Origin: Myroides odoratus | GTDB taxonomy: Bacteria > Bacteroidota > Bacteroidia > Flavobacteriales > Flavobacteriaceae | Direction of reading: 5' to 3' | DNA: 64,000 nt | NCBI RefSeq assembly: GCF_001549985.1 | Contig: NZ_LROZ01000003.1 | Span: 1-64,000, forward strand | In this document: piece after piece, positions 43,931-52,103 of the stretch | How positions within the stretch are numbered: position 1 is the first letter of the stretch | Layout: the number at the start of each line of letters is the position of its first letter | Program-made: the position numbers and the translations under genes | The notes under the pieces: model-generated | Told to the model about the DNA's origin: nothing | What the model saw: only the letters and a program-made list of their open reading frames with translations | Databases searched by the model: none

Positions 43931-44623
43931 ATGAATATTTCAAACAAGCTATTTCAAGACGTTGAATACTTAGCTTATTTAGAAACTTTTTTGACAGAGA
44001 ACCGAGTAGAGCGATTCAAAGAAGTTTTAGCGAATCGAACCAACCATATAACGGTTGTAGCAGAAGATGTTTATCAATTGCATAATACGAGTGCTGTTAT
44101 GCGTAGTTGTGAGGTTTTTGGTGTGCAAGGCCTACATGTAATTGAACAAAAATTTGGAAAGCGAATTGATAAGCAAATTGCACTTGGAGCAGAGAAATGG
44201 GTGGATATTCATCGGTATAATTCTGTACAAGGAAGTATTGATGCAATCAAGGCAAAAGGATATAAAATAGTGGCTACTACACCCCATGGAACTGCACAAA
44301 GTTTAGATAAATTTGATCTATCAGAACCTGTGGCTATTTTTTTTGGTACAGAAAAATCTGGATTATCGCCTGAGATTATTGAACAAGCCGATGACTATAT
44401 TACGATTCCGATGGTGGGCTTTACGGAAAGTCTAAATATTTCTGTGTCTGCCGCTATTATCATTCAAAGTTTATCTACGCGATTAAGAGAATCAGCTATT
44501 CAATGGCAATTATCTGAAGAAGAATTATTGACAAAACGAATCGATTGGGCAAGAAAGTCAATTAAAGATATTGATTTTGTTACGGAACGTTATTTGGAGA
44601 AAAACGAGAGGGGAGAGGAGTAA
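43931..44623 (+). CDS. trmH: TrmH family tRNA/rRNA 2'-O-methyltransferase
   Basis: A 230-aa SPOUT-fold methyltransferase. The knot motifs IFFGTEKSGLSPE and GFTESLNISVSAA are present, together with the N-terminal NRTNHITVVAEDVYQ segment of TrmH. By family it methylates the ribose of guanosine 18 in tRNA. The ATG at 43931 is preferred over an upstream TTG because the latter lies in the promoter area. Own terminator follows. Confidence 0.92.
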   Translation: MNISNKLFQDVEYLAYLETFLTENRVERFKEVLANRTNHITVVAEDVYQLHNTSAVMRSCEVFGVQGLHVIEQKFGKRIDKQIALGAEKWVDIHRYNSVQGSIDAIKAKGYKIVATTPHGTAQSLDKFDLSEPVAIFFGTEKSGLSPEIIEQADDYITIPMVGFTESLNISVSAAIIIQSLSTRLRESAIQWQLSEEELLTKRIDWARKSIKDIDFVTERYLEKNERGEE

Positions 44624-44634
44624 AATTTAAACCT

Positions 44635-44678
44635 AAAAAAAGGTTCAATCTCATCGATAAGATTGAACCTTTTTTTAT
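44635..44678. terminator. Bidirectional terminator
   Basis: Stem AGGTTCAATCT / AGATTGAACCT flanked by long A and T runs; between convergent trmH and terC. Confidence 0.88.
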
Positions 44679-44695
44679 AAGTATTTGATATTTCA

Positions 44696-45490
44696 CTACT
44701 GTTTATTTCCTCTTTTTCTGATGCGCATATTGATAAATTCCACAACAAGTGAAAAGGCAATAGCAAAATAGAGATATCCTTTCGGAACAGCTCCCACATC
44801 TTGCCCAGCTAATTTTGCGTCAGATAAATGCATACTTTCTGTGGTAAGCATAAATCCAATTAGAATAAGGAAAGATAGAGCTAAAATCTGAATCGAAGGG
44901 TTATTGTTAACAAAGGTTCCAACAGGAACAGCAAAAGCCATCATAATTGCTACAGAAACAATAACTGCTGCAATCATAATATACAAAGCCCCTTCAATAC
45001 CATTGGTCATTCCTACGGCAGTTAGAATACTATCTACGGAGAAAATCAAGTCAATCAATAAGATTTGAACGAGAATATTGCCAAATGATTTTGTAGCAAT
45101 TTGTTTGGCATTGGGGGTAGAACTAATATCTTCTGCTACCTGAACGTGAGCTACTTTTTCATGTATCTCCTTGGTAGACTTGTAAATTAGAAAGATTCCT
45201 CCTGCTAATAAAATAAGTGCTTGACCATTAAAATGAGCACTGAACCAGCCCCAATCTACACTAAAGAGTGTCGCTTTCATTTTAATTAACCACGTGATAG
45301 CAAATAGCAAACCTATTCGCATAAACATCGCTAAAAATAAACCGATTTTAGTCGCTTTTTTTCTTTTTTCTTCCGGGAGTTTTCCCGTTACAATGGAAAT
45401 AAAAATGACGTTGTCAATTCCTAGAACAATTTCTAAGAAGGTTAAGGTAATAAACGCTACGATAGCGTCAGCAGTTAAAAAAATTTCCAT
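44696..45490 (-). CDS. TerC family integral membrane protein
   Basis: A 264-aa inner membrane protein with about seven helices. Motifs LEIVLGIDNVIFISI and LLIDLIFSVDSILTAVGMT mark the TerC family, whose acidic residues sit in a membrane metal channel; the founding member is tied to tellurite resistance and relatives export manganese. It is last of four same-strand genes (gap 12 bases), so likely in an operon with murQ. Confidence 0.92.
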   Translation of the reverse strand: MEIFLTADAIVAFITLTFLEIVLGIDNVIFISIVTGKLPEEKRKKATKIGLFLAMFMRIGLLFAITWLIKMKATLFSVDWGWFSAHFNGQALILLAGGIFLIYKSTKEIHEKVAHVQVAEDISSTPNAKQIATKSFGNILVQILLIDLIFSVDSILTAVGMTNGIEGALYIMIAAVIVSVAIMMAFAVPVGTFVNNNPSIQILALSFLILIGFMLTTESMHLSDAKLAGQDVGAVPKGYLYFAIAFSLVVEFINMRIRKRGNKQ

Positions 45491-45502
45491 ATAGAGATAG
45501 GA

Positions 45503-45886
45503 TTATAGTTCTCCAATTTTTTTAAGGTTTCCGCGTTCTTTTCTTGCGTCACCTACTAAACCATATTCAAAAACACAACTATCTCCATCTGTTGTAACAA
45601 TTTTGATACCCACTGCTTTTTTCTCTGCCATGTTTTTAGGATTTTTCTTTTGTAAAATAAATTCACAATCATTAATCCATCGAATACTTGAGGTGTCAAC
45701 TCTCCCTTCAAATTCCTCTATTTCATATTCAGCTGTACGAATAAAAGTAGATCTTTTTTCAACACCGTCAATTTCGGTAACAAATTCAAATTTTCCTGTT
45801 CGGAAGTTTGCGCAATTGCGCTCTTGTTGATAGCATGAAGCAAACAGGGCAAAGCAGGGTAAAAGATAGAATAGTTTAGTTTTCAT
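45503..45886 (-). CDS. Small hypothetical lipoprotein
   Basis: A 127-aa lipoprotein (KTKLFYLLPCFALFASC, lipid on Cys18). It has a short beta domain with RTGKFEFVTEIDGV and cysteines near 73 and 104 that may form a disulfide. It sits between DUF6095 and terC in a same-strand cluster with gaps of 7 and 12 bases. Start chosen at 45886, not 45904, to give the normal lipobox. Function unknown. Confidence 0.8.
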   Translation of the reverse strand: MKTKLFYLLPCFALFASCYQQERNCANFRTGKFEFVTEIDGVEKRSTFIRTAEYEIEEFEGRVDTSSIRWINDCEFILQKKNPKNMAEKKAVGIKIVTTDGDSCVFEYGLVGDARKERGNLKKIGEL

Positions 45887-45893
45887 AGAATAA

Positions 45894-46124
45894 TTATTTC
45901 CCAAATAATGATTTCATAATGGTGTTAATACCTTTAAAAAGTAAAAACATAGAAGATAAACAAATGATACATCCTAATCCAAAGACTGGAATAAAAAACG
46001 GATTAGCCTGGTTTTTTAACGAGCTGTGAATTACAATGGGGCCAAGAAACAATAAAGGCAGTGTAATAGCAAGATATTTAACTCCTTTTTGTAATACTTT
46101 TCGATTTGTACCTTGAGGTTCCAT
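45894..46124 (-). CDS. DUF6095 family small membrane protein
   Basis: A 76-aa protein with two membrane helices (ITLPLLFLGPIVIH and PVFGLGCIICLSSMFLLF). It matches what I know as DUF6095, a small Flavobacteria protein found next to murQ. It starts 5 bases after murQ. Function unknown. Confidence 0.8.
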   Translation of the reverse strand: MEPQGTNRKVLQKGVKYLAITLPLLFLGPIVIHSSLKNQANPFFIPVFGLGCIICLSSMFLLFKGINTIMKSLFGK

Positions 46125-46129
46125 ACTGT

Positions 46130-46942
46130 TTATAATTTATAATGATCTAATGCCGAACGGACACTTTTGTATTGATTTAATAGTTGAGTAGCTTCTTCTT
46201 TACTCACTTGTAGTTCTTCCTGTAACATGGCAATACCGCGTTGAATTAATTTAGCATTGGTCATTTTCATATCTACCATGCGATTGCCTTTCACCCGTCC
46301 TAATTGAATCATGGTAGAGGTAGAGATCATATTGAGAACCAATTTCTGAGCGGTTCCAGCTTTCATACGTGAACTACCTGTCACAAATTCTGGACCCACA
46401 ATGACTTCGATAGGAAATTGTGCTACTTGACTCAATGGACTATTGGGGTTACACGTAATACATGCAGTCGGAATCTGATGGGCATGGCAAGCTTCTAAAG
46501 CTTTGATAACATAAGGAGTTGTTCCTGATGCTGCGATTCCTACGACGAAATCGTTATCGTTGATTTGATAAGCTTGTAAATCCATCCATCCTTGATTGGG
46601 GTTATCTTCTGCATTTTCTACTGCATGGCGAATAGCGTGATCCCCACCAGCAATTAATCCAATAACTAAATCAGGTGAGACACCATAAGTAGGTGGACAT
46701 TCCGATGCATCTAAAATACCTAATCGACCCGAAGTTCCTGCGCCTATATAAAATAAACGCCCTCCTTTTTTAAGTTGCTCTACAATTTTTTGAATCGCAA
46801 CTTCTATTTGAGGAATTACCTTCTCCACAGCCAGTGGAACTAGTTGATCCTCTTTGTTGATATTTGTCAATAGCTCCTGAATGGACATTTGCTCTAAATG
46901 ATCATACGTAGAAGATTGTTCCGTAATTCTGATAAAATCCAC
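46130..46942 (-). CDS. murQ: N-acetylmuramic acid 6-phosphate etherase
   Basis: A 270-aa SIS-domain enzyme that cleaves the lactyl ether of MurNAc-6-P in cell-wall recycling. Motifs: RITEQSSTYDHLEQMSIQELL, the sugar-phosphate loop FYIGAGTSGRLG, LDASECPPTY with the catalytic glutamate, and GSSRMKAGTAQKLVLNM. The frame could start at a TTG (46969), but that TTG is inside a TATTTTTG promoter element (46967-46974), so a GTG at 46942 is preferred. It heads the four-gene operon murQ-DUF6095-lipoprotein-terC. Confidence 0.93.
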   Translation of the reverse strand: MDFIRITEQSSTYDHLEQMSIQELLTNINKEDQLVPLAVEKVIPQIEVAIQKIVEQLKKGGRLFYIGAGTSGRLGILDASECPPTYGVSPDLVIGLIAGGDHAIRHAVENAEDNPNQGWMDLQAYQINDNDFVVGIAASGTTPYVIKALEACHAHQIPTACITCNPNSPLSQVAQFPIEVIVGPEFVTGSSRMKAGTAQKLVLNMISTSTMIQLGRVKGNRMVDMKMTNAKLIQRGIAMLQEELQVSKEEATQLLNQYKSVRSALDHYKL

Positions 46943-46966
46943 TGGTATTGCTTTTTTGGGTTGATA

Positions 46967-46974
46967 CAAAAATA
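46967..46974 (-). promoter_or_regulatory. Promoter -7 element (TATTTTTG) of the murQ operon
   Basis: Minus-strand TAnnTTTG. Because it overlaps the first possible TTG start, translation probably begins downstream. Confidence 0.5.
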
Positions 46975-47058
46975 CTCAAAATAGTTTAGATTTAACAGGA
47001 CTGAAAGGGAATTCCATCTTCTCATCAAGGGAGATAATTTTCTGTTTGTCTAGACAAA

Positions 47059-47097
47059 AAAACGCCAGTAAAAAAGGGTGCTTTTCTACTGACGTTT
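47059..47097 (-). terminator. Terminator of the lipoprotein gene
   Basis: Hairpin of ACGTCAGTAGAAAAG against CTTTTTTACTGGCGT with a few mismatches, followed by seven T on the minus strand. Confidence 0.75.
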
Positions 47098-47195
47098 GAC
47101 ATAAATTATTGAAAATTAAAGACAAAAAATTTAAAATTCAATTGAATAGTACTACTATGCTTAGATAATCATAGTTATATAATGGAAGTGAAGTA

Positions 47196-48176
47196 CTATT
47201 TTTTGTAAACTAACCTTTCGTTTAAGCGGAATGTATCAGTGAATGACGTTCTTTCCGATGCTACAACAGATGAAAATTGTCCATCAACAATTGAAAATGC
47301 TCCAATAAATACATGTTGGCTAGGGTCGTTACCACTTCCAGGATTTTCATCCGCAAATTTCCCCATCATATGGTCGGATAAACGAATACTTGTACCTCCA
47401 ACTATTACATTTACAATATATTTACTACCTGCTTCTGCATTCGTACATTTGCTGTATAGATCAACATAAATGGCATATTCACCATCTTCTAATTGATGAA
47501 AATAGATGTTTTCGTTTTTAATGCCATCCAATTGACAACCTGGATTGGAATCAATATCTAACTCAGCAACTTCAATTCCTTCTGAATTAAATAAATGTTT
47601 GTTTCCATAATAGAGGCGATTGTTATCTTTTTTTACTAAGTGTAAATCTACATCATCCTCTTTATCCCAAGAGAGTGAAATTTGCAATTCACCAGTACCA
47701 GCTGGAATTAATTGGAATTCTCTATAGTAAATCACTGTTCTTGTCCCATCGGTAATATAGCCGACAATTTCCAACTCAAAAACAGCTAAATCTAGTTTTT
47801 GAGATAAGTCTAAAACTACCTCATAACTATAGAGTAGATCTCTTGTTTGACTTTCATTAGTCGTTTTAAATTCGTAAAAACCATCATGTCCTTTTAGGCC
47901 AATTAAAATAGATTGAAGTTCCGCATTACTCGTTATTGTCATGATGGCTTTTCCGCCATTAATCACAAAATTGTTGACATTAATTTGTGTAATCGCATTT
48001 TTTTCTCCCGCTTGAATAGTTCCAGATTTGAAAGTAGCTCCTTCAATGTCAAAGAACTGATCTTTTAGTGTATTTGGAATTTCAACTTCTGTAGTACTTG
48101 AGTCATCACTACTACATGAGGCAGTACTAAACAGTAAAAACCCTGCTAATGTGCATAATAAAATTTTCTTTTTCAT
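47196..48176 (-). CDS. Lipoprotein with DUF2135/YfaP-like domain
   Basis: A 326-aa lipoprotein (LLCTLAGFLLFSTASC, lipid on Cys21, then SSDDSSTTE). The C-terminal half has LSWDKEDDVDLHLVKKDNNRLYYG and a GEYAIYVDLYSKC stretch that fits the DUF2135/YfaP fold (DVDLHV motif). It is anchored in the outer membrane or on the surface; ligand and role are unknown. TATGTTTG at 48234-48241 is its likely promoter. It forms the left border of the accessory region. Confidence 0.87.
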   Translation of the reverse strand: MKKKILLCTLAGFLLFSTASCSSDDSSTTEVEIPNTLKDQFFDIEGATFKSGTIQAGEKNAITQINVNNFVINGGKAIMTITSNAELQSILIGLKGHDGFYEFKTTNESQTRDLLYSYEVVLDLSQKLDLAVFELEIVGYITDGTRTVIYYREFQLIPAGTGELQISLSWDKEDDVDLHLVKKDNNRLYYGNKHLFNSEGIEVAELDIDSNPGCQLDGIKNENIYFHQLEDGEYAIYVDLYSKCTNAEAGSKYIVNVIVGGTSIRLSDHMMGKFADENPGSGNDPSQHVFIGAFSIVDGQFSSVVASERTSFTDTFRLNERLVYKK

Positions 48177-48233
48177 AGCTTTTTTATTATTGTTAATTAA
48201 AATTTTCTTTTCTTTTTCATTTCATTTGCAGGA

Positions 48234-48241
48234 CAAACATA
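48234..48241 (-). promoter_or_regulatory. Promoter -7 element (TATGTTTG)
   Basis: Minus-strand TAnnTTTG, 58 bases before the lipoprotein ATG. Confidence 0.5.
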
Positions 48242-49019
48242 AATATAATTTTATGTATAAAATAAAATAAATTATTACTTTTTAGTATAAGATGTTTTGT
48301 TAATTTAGCTGTTGTTTGGTAATAATTTATTTTAAATTATAAAAAAAGAAATAAACATAAAAGCTAGAGTGTTTTTACTAACAGATTGTTTTGTAAAAAG
48401 TTAAAAAAAAGTTTTTTCAGATTGTGTTGAAAATGAGGTTGTTTTGAGAAAATGGGTGAATAGTACAAAAAAGGGCGCATGAGAATATATCCATTAAAGA
48501 GAATAATTGTATCAATAAAATCTATTATAAGGGAATACAGAGTTATGCATTTATCTAAGGCAATAAAAAAGGGAGTGTTTTTTGGTTATCATATTTCTTA
48601 ATACATTATACCAATACATTCGCATAAAATATGGTATATAAATGATTATGAATATATTATTTACAATGAAAGATGTAGTAAAATACATCTGAGATAACGC
48701 TTAAATAAGAAAGTAAACTAGTTGTGTTTCTCTTGAATCAGATTTGTATCACCTTCGATAGAAAACTCTTTTTCTGAAGGTGATACAACCTTGATTAGGA
48801 GATGATTTGGAAAATAAATACAGGTATTGGTTTTAGAATGATAGTGATTTTCGTTCAAAAATTAAATGAGAAGAGATAAAAGACGAAAAGATGGGAGAAG
48901 AACTCCCAAAATGAGAGGTTAGAGAAAGGGAACTAAAAAAGTAAGAGTTAATGGTGATAATTTTGATCGTAGTTCAAGGTTCAAGGGTAGCTACTGGAAG
49001 TGGATATAAAAAGAAAACG
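48242..49019. other. Long gene-free stretch at the island edge
   Basis: About 780 bases with no credible protein. It contains the 10-base word AAGGGCGCAT (48471-48480) also found at 53030, and a 13-bp inverted repeat at 48744-48788. Further imperfect complementarity (AGAAAA/TTTTCT) lies inside the loop. A small TGGGAG/CTCCCA hairpin is at 48892-48908. Confidence 0.55.
48744..48788. repeat. 13-bp perfect inverted repeat
   Basis: TTGTATCACCTTC (48744-48756) and its complement GAAGGTGATACAA (48776-48788), with a 19-base loop. Without a T-run it is not a standard terminator; an element end or a protein-binding site are alternatives. Confidence 0.7.
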
Positions 49020-49649
49020 ATGGCAGAAATCAGAGTGGGGATTTTAGGTAGTGTAAGTGGAAAAGTAGGAACCGTTATTGGTGCAAATTGGGGCGGGAAA
49101 AATATTATTCGAGGTCTTCCTCGTAAAAGTTCCAAAAAAGCGACACTTGCCTAGATGTATCAACGTACCAAATTTAAGTTAGTTGTCGATTTTTTATGTC
49201 CATTAACTTCTATTTTAAATTGTTATTATGGAATACTGCAGGGGAGTAAATCAAGAAAGAATTTAGCAATGTCTTATCATTTGATGGAGGGATTTGTAAA
49301 AGAAGAAAATGAATTAATTCTTAATTTAGATTGAGTGATTTTGACTAAGAGTATACTAGTTCCTATTGGTTTAGAAAGTGTGCAGATGGTCAAACGTAGG
49401 CTCTTATTAGCTTGGCAAACTCCAACTATATGGAAAAGCTTAGCAGAGGAAATAGATCTTCTTACTGTGATAAAGTATGGAGAAAAAAATAAGGTATTTC
49501 ATATTTTGAATCATATTGTTACTCGTAAGACTCATACACTCACAGTAGATTTACCAGATTCTTTTGAAGAAAGTGGAAATGTTATTTGGGTATTTACAAC
49601 CAATGAGTTTAACATAGAATGCAGTACGAGTATGTTTTATGAGATATAG
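49020..49649 (+). pseudogene. Broken DUF6266 family gene with two in-frame stops
   Basis: Frame from the ATG at 49020 to 49649 is open except for TAG at 49152-49154 and TGA at 49332-49334; no frameshift is needed. The joined protein would be about 208 residues, the expected length, beginning MAEIRVGILGSVSGKVGTVIG, the DUF6266 hallmark. After the first stop it continues MYQRTKFKLVVDFLCPLTSIL, and the end STSMFY fits too. In the family the first stop is normally glutamine (CAG to TAG). Function of DUF6266 proteins is unknown. Confidence 0.85.
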
Positions 49650-49862
49650 AAATAGGATAGTTCACATTTTATTGATAAATGACTATCTTCTACTATGTTG
49701 ATGGTGTTTTTTTCGTTTACTCAGCGTTTTGGAGAGATGACGAATTTATAGTTGTGGGAGGATTGAGTTGATGTTATATTTACTTAAGTGTACTTGAAAC
49801 GGTAATGTATTTACTGTGAAAAATCATAGTATTAAAAGAAGAGAAACAGTAAAAAAAAGGAG

Positions 49863-50924
49863 ATGGGGGAATTTAATTTTTTCAAGATATTAGAAAAGGG
49901 TGATAAGGAATTAGTACATTCTGCTATATTGGCCTATTTAATAGATAATGAACATCAATTTAGGACAGATTTTCTGAAACTACCTGCTTTGAATTATACT
50001 CCTACAAAATTAGAAAAAAGTATAAGTTATAAGAAGCAAATTAGGTCTAAGGCCAAAAGAATAAGATTTGATGTTTTTTGTGAGAGTGCTAATGAAAAGG
50101 AAGTTGTAGTTATAGAAAACAAGTTTAAGTCAGCGCCTGATGATAAACAATTAAAGGAATATGACGAAGGGTTAAAGAAGAATTATACTGCTAATATCAA
50201 TAAGATACTCTTCTGTTTTGATAAAAAACTAGCCTCTAAAGTTATAGAAGGAACTCAATGGGAAGTATTTGATTATGTTGATCTTTTGAAAGAACTTGAA
50301 ACAGGAAAGTATAATGGAAATTGTGTAGATAAAAAATTATTTATAGAGCATTATTGTTCGCTTTTAAGATGGTATATAAATCAAAAAAAATCTGATGAAA
50401 AAAATGCAAATGATTTGTTTAAAAGTGATTTAGATAATGATGAGCGTTTTAGAAGAAGGTTATTTAATGCAAGGTTATATCTTGAATTGATTAATAATGA
50501 GCACTTTATTAATTGTGGATATGTCGTAAATCCAGGTAATACATCAGATCCTTTGTTGAATATTGTGCCATCTAAATGGCTAACGGCTTTTGGATGTAAA
50601 TTTCTATTACCCTTTTATGGAGAAGAAGTTGTGTTGCAACTACAAGGAGGTGATTTGAAGTTTTATTTGCATTTCCAAAAAGATAAAAGAGAAGTTGAAA
50701 GGGTAAATGAATTTTTAGCTTTGGTTAGGACATATTTTACTACACAATATAAAGATTTTGAAGTCAAGAAGAATGTGAAGACAATACAAAAATCTATGTT
50801 TATCTGTAAGATAAAAGTCAAGAGTAATGTAGATGAAGGTGTTGTTACAGTTGATTCCATTAAGAAGTTGATAATTAGTTTTTATAAAGAGTGTGAAGCT
50901 TTTTTAAATAGATATCAAGAATAG
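49863..50924 (+). CDS. PD-(D/E)XK nuclease family protein (PDDEXK_4-like)
   Basis: A 353-aa protein with the restriction-endonuclease-like core near its N-terminus: Asp70 in IRFDVFCES, then a hydrophobic strand with Glu85 and Lys87 (VVVIENKFKS), and a helix EYDEGL. This is the D-x(n)-ExK active site of the PDDEXK_4 family. The opening NFFKILEKGDKELVHSAILAYLI is also typical. The rest (150-353) is a helical/beta region with no known motif. It is intact in an otherwise decayed region, so it might be a stand-alone defence or degradation protein; no partner is evident. Start ATG with a purine-rich GGAG upstream. Confidence 0.87.
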   Translation: MGEFNFFKILEKGDKELVHSAILAYLIDNEHQFRTDFLKLPALNYTPTKLEKSISYKKQIRSKAKRIRFDVFCESANEKEVVVIENKFKSAPDDKQLKEYDEGLKKNYTANINKILFCFDKKLASKVIEGTQWEVFDYVDLLKELETGKYNGNCVDKKLFIEHYCSLLRWYINQKKSDEKNANDLFKSDLDNDERFRRRLFNARLYLELINNEHFINCGYVVNPGNTSDPLLNIVPSKWLTAFGCKFLLPFYGEEVVLQLQGGDLKFYLHFQKDKREVERVNEFLALVRTYFTTQYKDFEVKKNVKTIQKSMFICKIKVKSNVDEGVVTVDSIKKLIISFYKECEAFLNRYQE

Positions 50925-51660
50925 ATATATAGATTATCATAAACGCTTTGTTGTATAGTCAGAATAGAGAGTTTTTAGATGAACTTGGAATTTTTAACAG
51001 CATTCAAATACCAATTATGAAGAATATTTCGAAGATGTTATAGAGTTTCGCAACTAGAAGAACAAACAATAAAGAATATACTTCTTCAAGTTAAAAACTT
51101 AAAGCTACTTTCTTATATATAAGTGAAATCTTTAGATGGTTCTCAATAGATAAGGAGACAAATCAGATTAAATTACAGGTGAAACTAAATTATGAATTAG
51201 AAGTATTATTAGTGAGTTTAAGAGAACAGATTGAGGTTCTAACCCTAACTATTTTAAATGAAAAATCAAAAAATGGAATTAAAATAATGGATTCCGATTA
51301 TTGATGCAGTGATTCTGCATAAGTACTATTTATATTTGTGGTAGAAATAGAAAACAAAGAGAGGAAATGACGATGAAATAAAATAACAATTAATCTTTAG
51401 ATTAAGTTATTAACATTATTTGATAACTTATCTGATTTTTAATTGCTTATGATTTGTTTAATGTAGAATGGAATGTTAATTTTGAATAACTAAAGTACTA
51501 AGTATATGAAGAGTTAATTTTATTAAAGGGATAAAATAAAAACTCAGCATGTCGGCAAACATACTGAGCTTTATATTAAGCGTTTGACGCTTATGAAGCG
51601 TATTCTCAATTATACCTTTTCCGTGGAAATGATTGTTCATTTTAAAAATTATAATGGTTC
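50925..51660. other. Decayed intergenic region with gene relics
   Basis: No intact gene. It contains the relic at 51003-51304, a TATATTTG promoter-like word at 51331-51338, ATGCAG/CTGCAT (51304-51320), an imperfect hairpin at 51540-51570 with T-rich flank on the minus strand, and TAAGCG/CGCTTA (51577-51593). Confidence 0.5.
51003..51304 (+). pseudogene. Relic of an unrecognised helical protein (frameshifted)
   Basis: A long coding-like stretch is split between frames. One frame gives RVSQLEEQTIKNILLQVKN and another, after a shift around 51118, EIFRWFSIDKETNQIKLQV followed by VLLVSLREQIEVLTLTILNE and a TGA at 51302. Both have the amphipathic character of a real protein. It reads as one helical protein broken by at least one frameshift. 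Its identity is unknown. Confidence 0.45.
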
Positions 51661-51840
51661 ATGGCTGCGAATAAACCTTATGGCAATAATTGCCGTATTG
51701 GAGCAGTAGAAGATTGTTCTCAGACTTTTAATCCCAAAACTTAGCAATATGTTAAAAGAGATACTATTACGGGAAGATTTATGGATGTTAAACAAAATAG
51801 AACTCCAGTTAAGGTAGTTGGGAAAGAAATAAAGACATAA
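51661..51840 (+). pseudogene. Broken small conserved basic protein with in-frame TAG
   Basis: From the ATG at 51661 the frame gives MAANKPYGNNCRIGAVEDCS, then a TAG at 51742-51744 after NPKT, then QYVKRDTITGRFMDVKQNRTP to TAA at 51838. This resembles a family of about 55-60-residue basic proteins of Bacteroidota (NKPYGDN...RKGAVKGRSQ...NPKT+W...KRD...TGRFMD), in which the stop position is usually tryptophan. A TGG to TAG change would explain it. Function of the family is unknown to me. Confidence 0.7.
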
Positions 51841-52103
51841 GTATGAATAGTTTTACTTAATAGAAATTCTCAGTCTAATTAATGGTGAGGTACATAAATC
51901 AACGTGTTATTATCAACCATCAAACCACATGATTTAAGTTATCATAAGTAGTTGTCAAGATGCAATTCGATATACAAGGTTTTATTACCCTAATATTAGA
52001 ATAGATGATTGTGCGTTTCGTAGTAGAGAATATAATATAAGTTAGTATAAAATATTAATTTCTCCTCATGCTTTGAAAGGTGTCATGAGGTTAAAAAAAT
52101 GAT
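51841..52103. other. Short decayed stretch with a possible FGE/SUMF-like relic
   Basis: A frame ending at 52045 reads CQDAIRYTRFYYPNIRIDDCAFR, cut here at 20 for length: the order R-x-x-R-x-x-x-P-x-x-R-x-D-x-x-x-FR loosely matches the C-terminal end of formylglycine-enzyme-like (SUMF) proteins, but with stops just upstream. A CCTCATG/CATGAGG hairpin (52065-52090 region) lies before the next gene. Treat as tentative. Confidence 0.3.

Noticed and set aside
49650..49862. Promoter or RNA gene before the nuclease
   Set aside because: Only AT-rich text with an imperfect hairpin and no clear TAnnTTTG element was found, so nothing is annotated.
49020..51840. Stop codon reassignment (TAG/TGA read as amino acids) in the island
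   Set aside because: The intact genes in and around the region end normally at stop codons, and no special tRNA is seen; decay is simpler.
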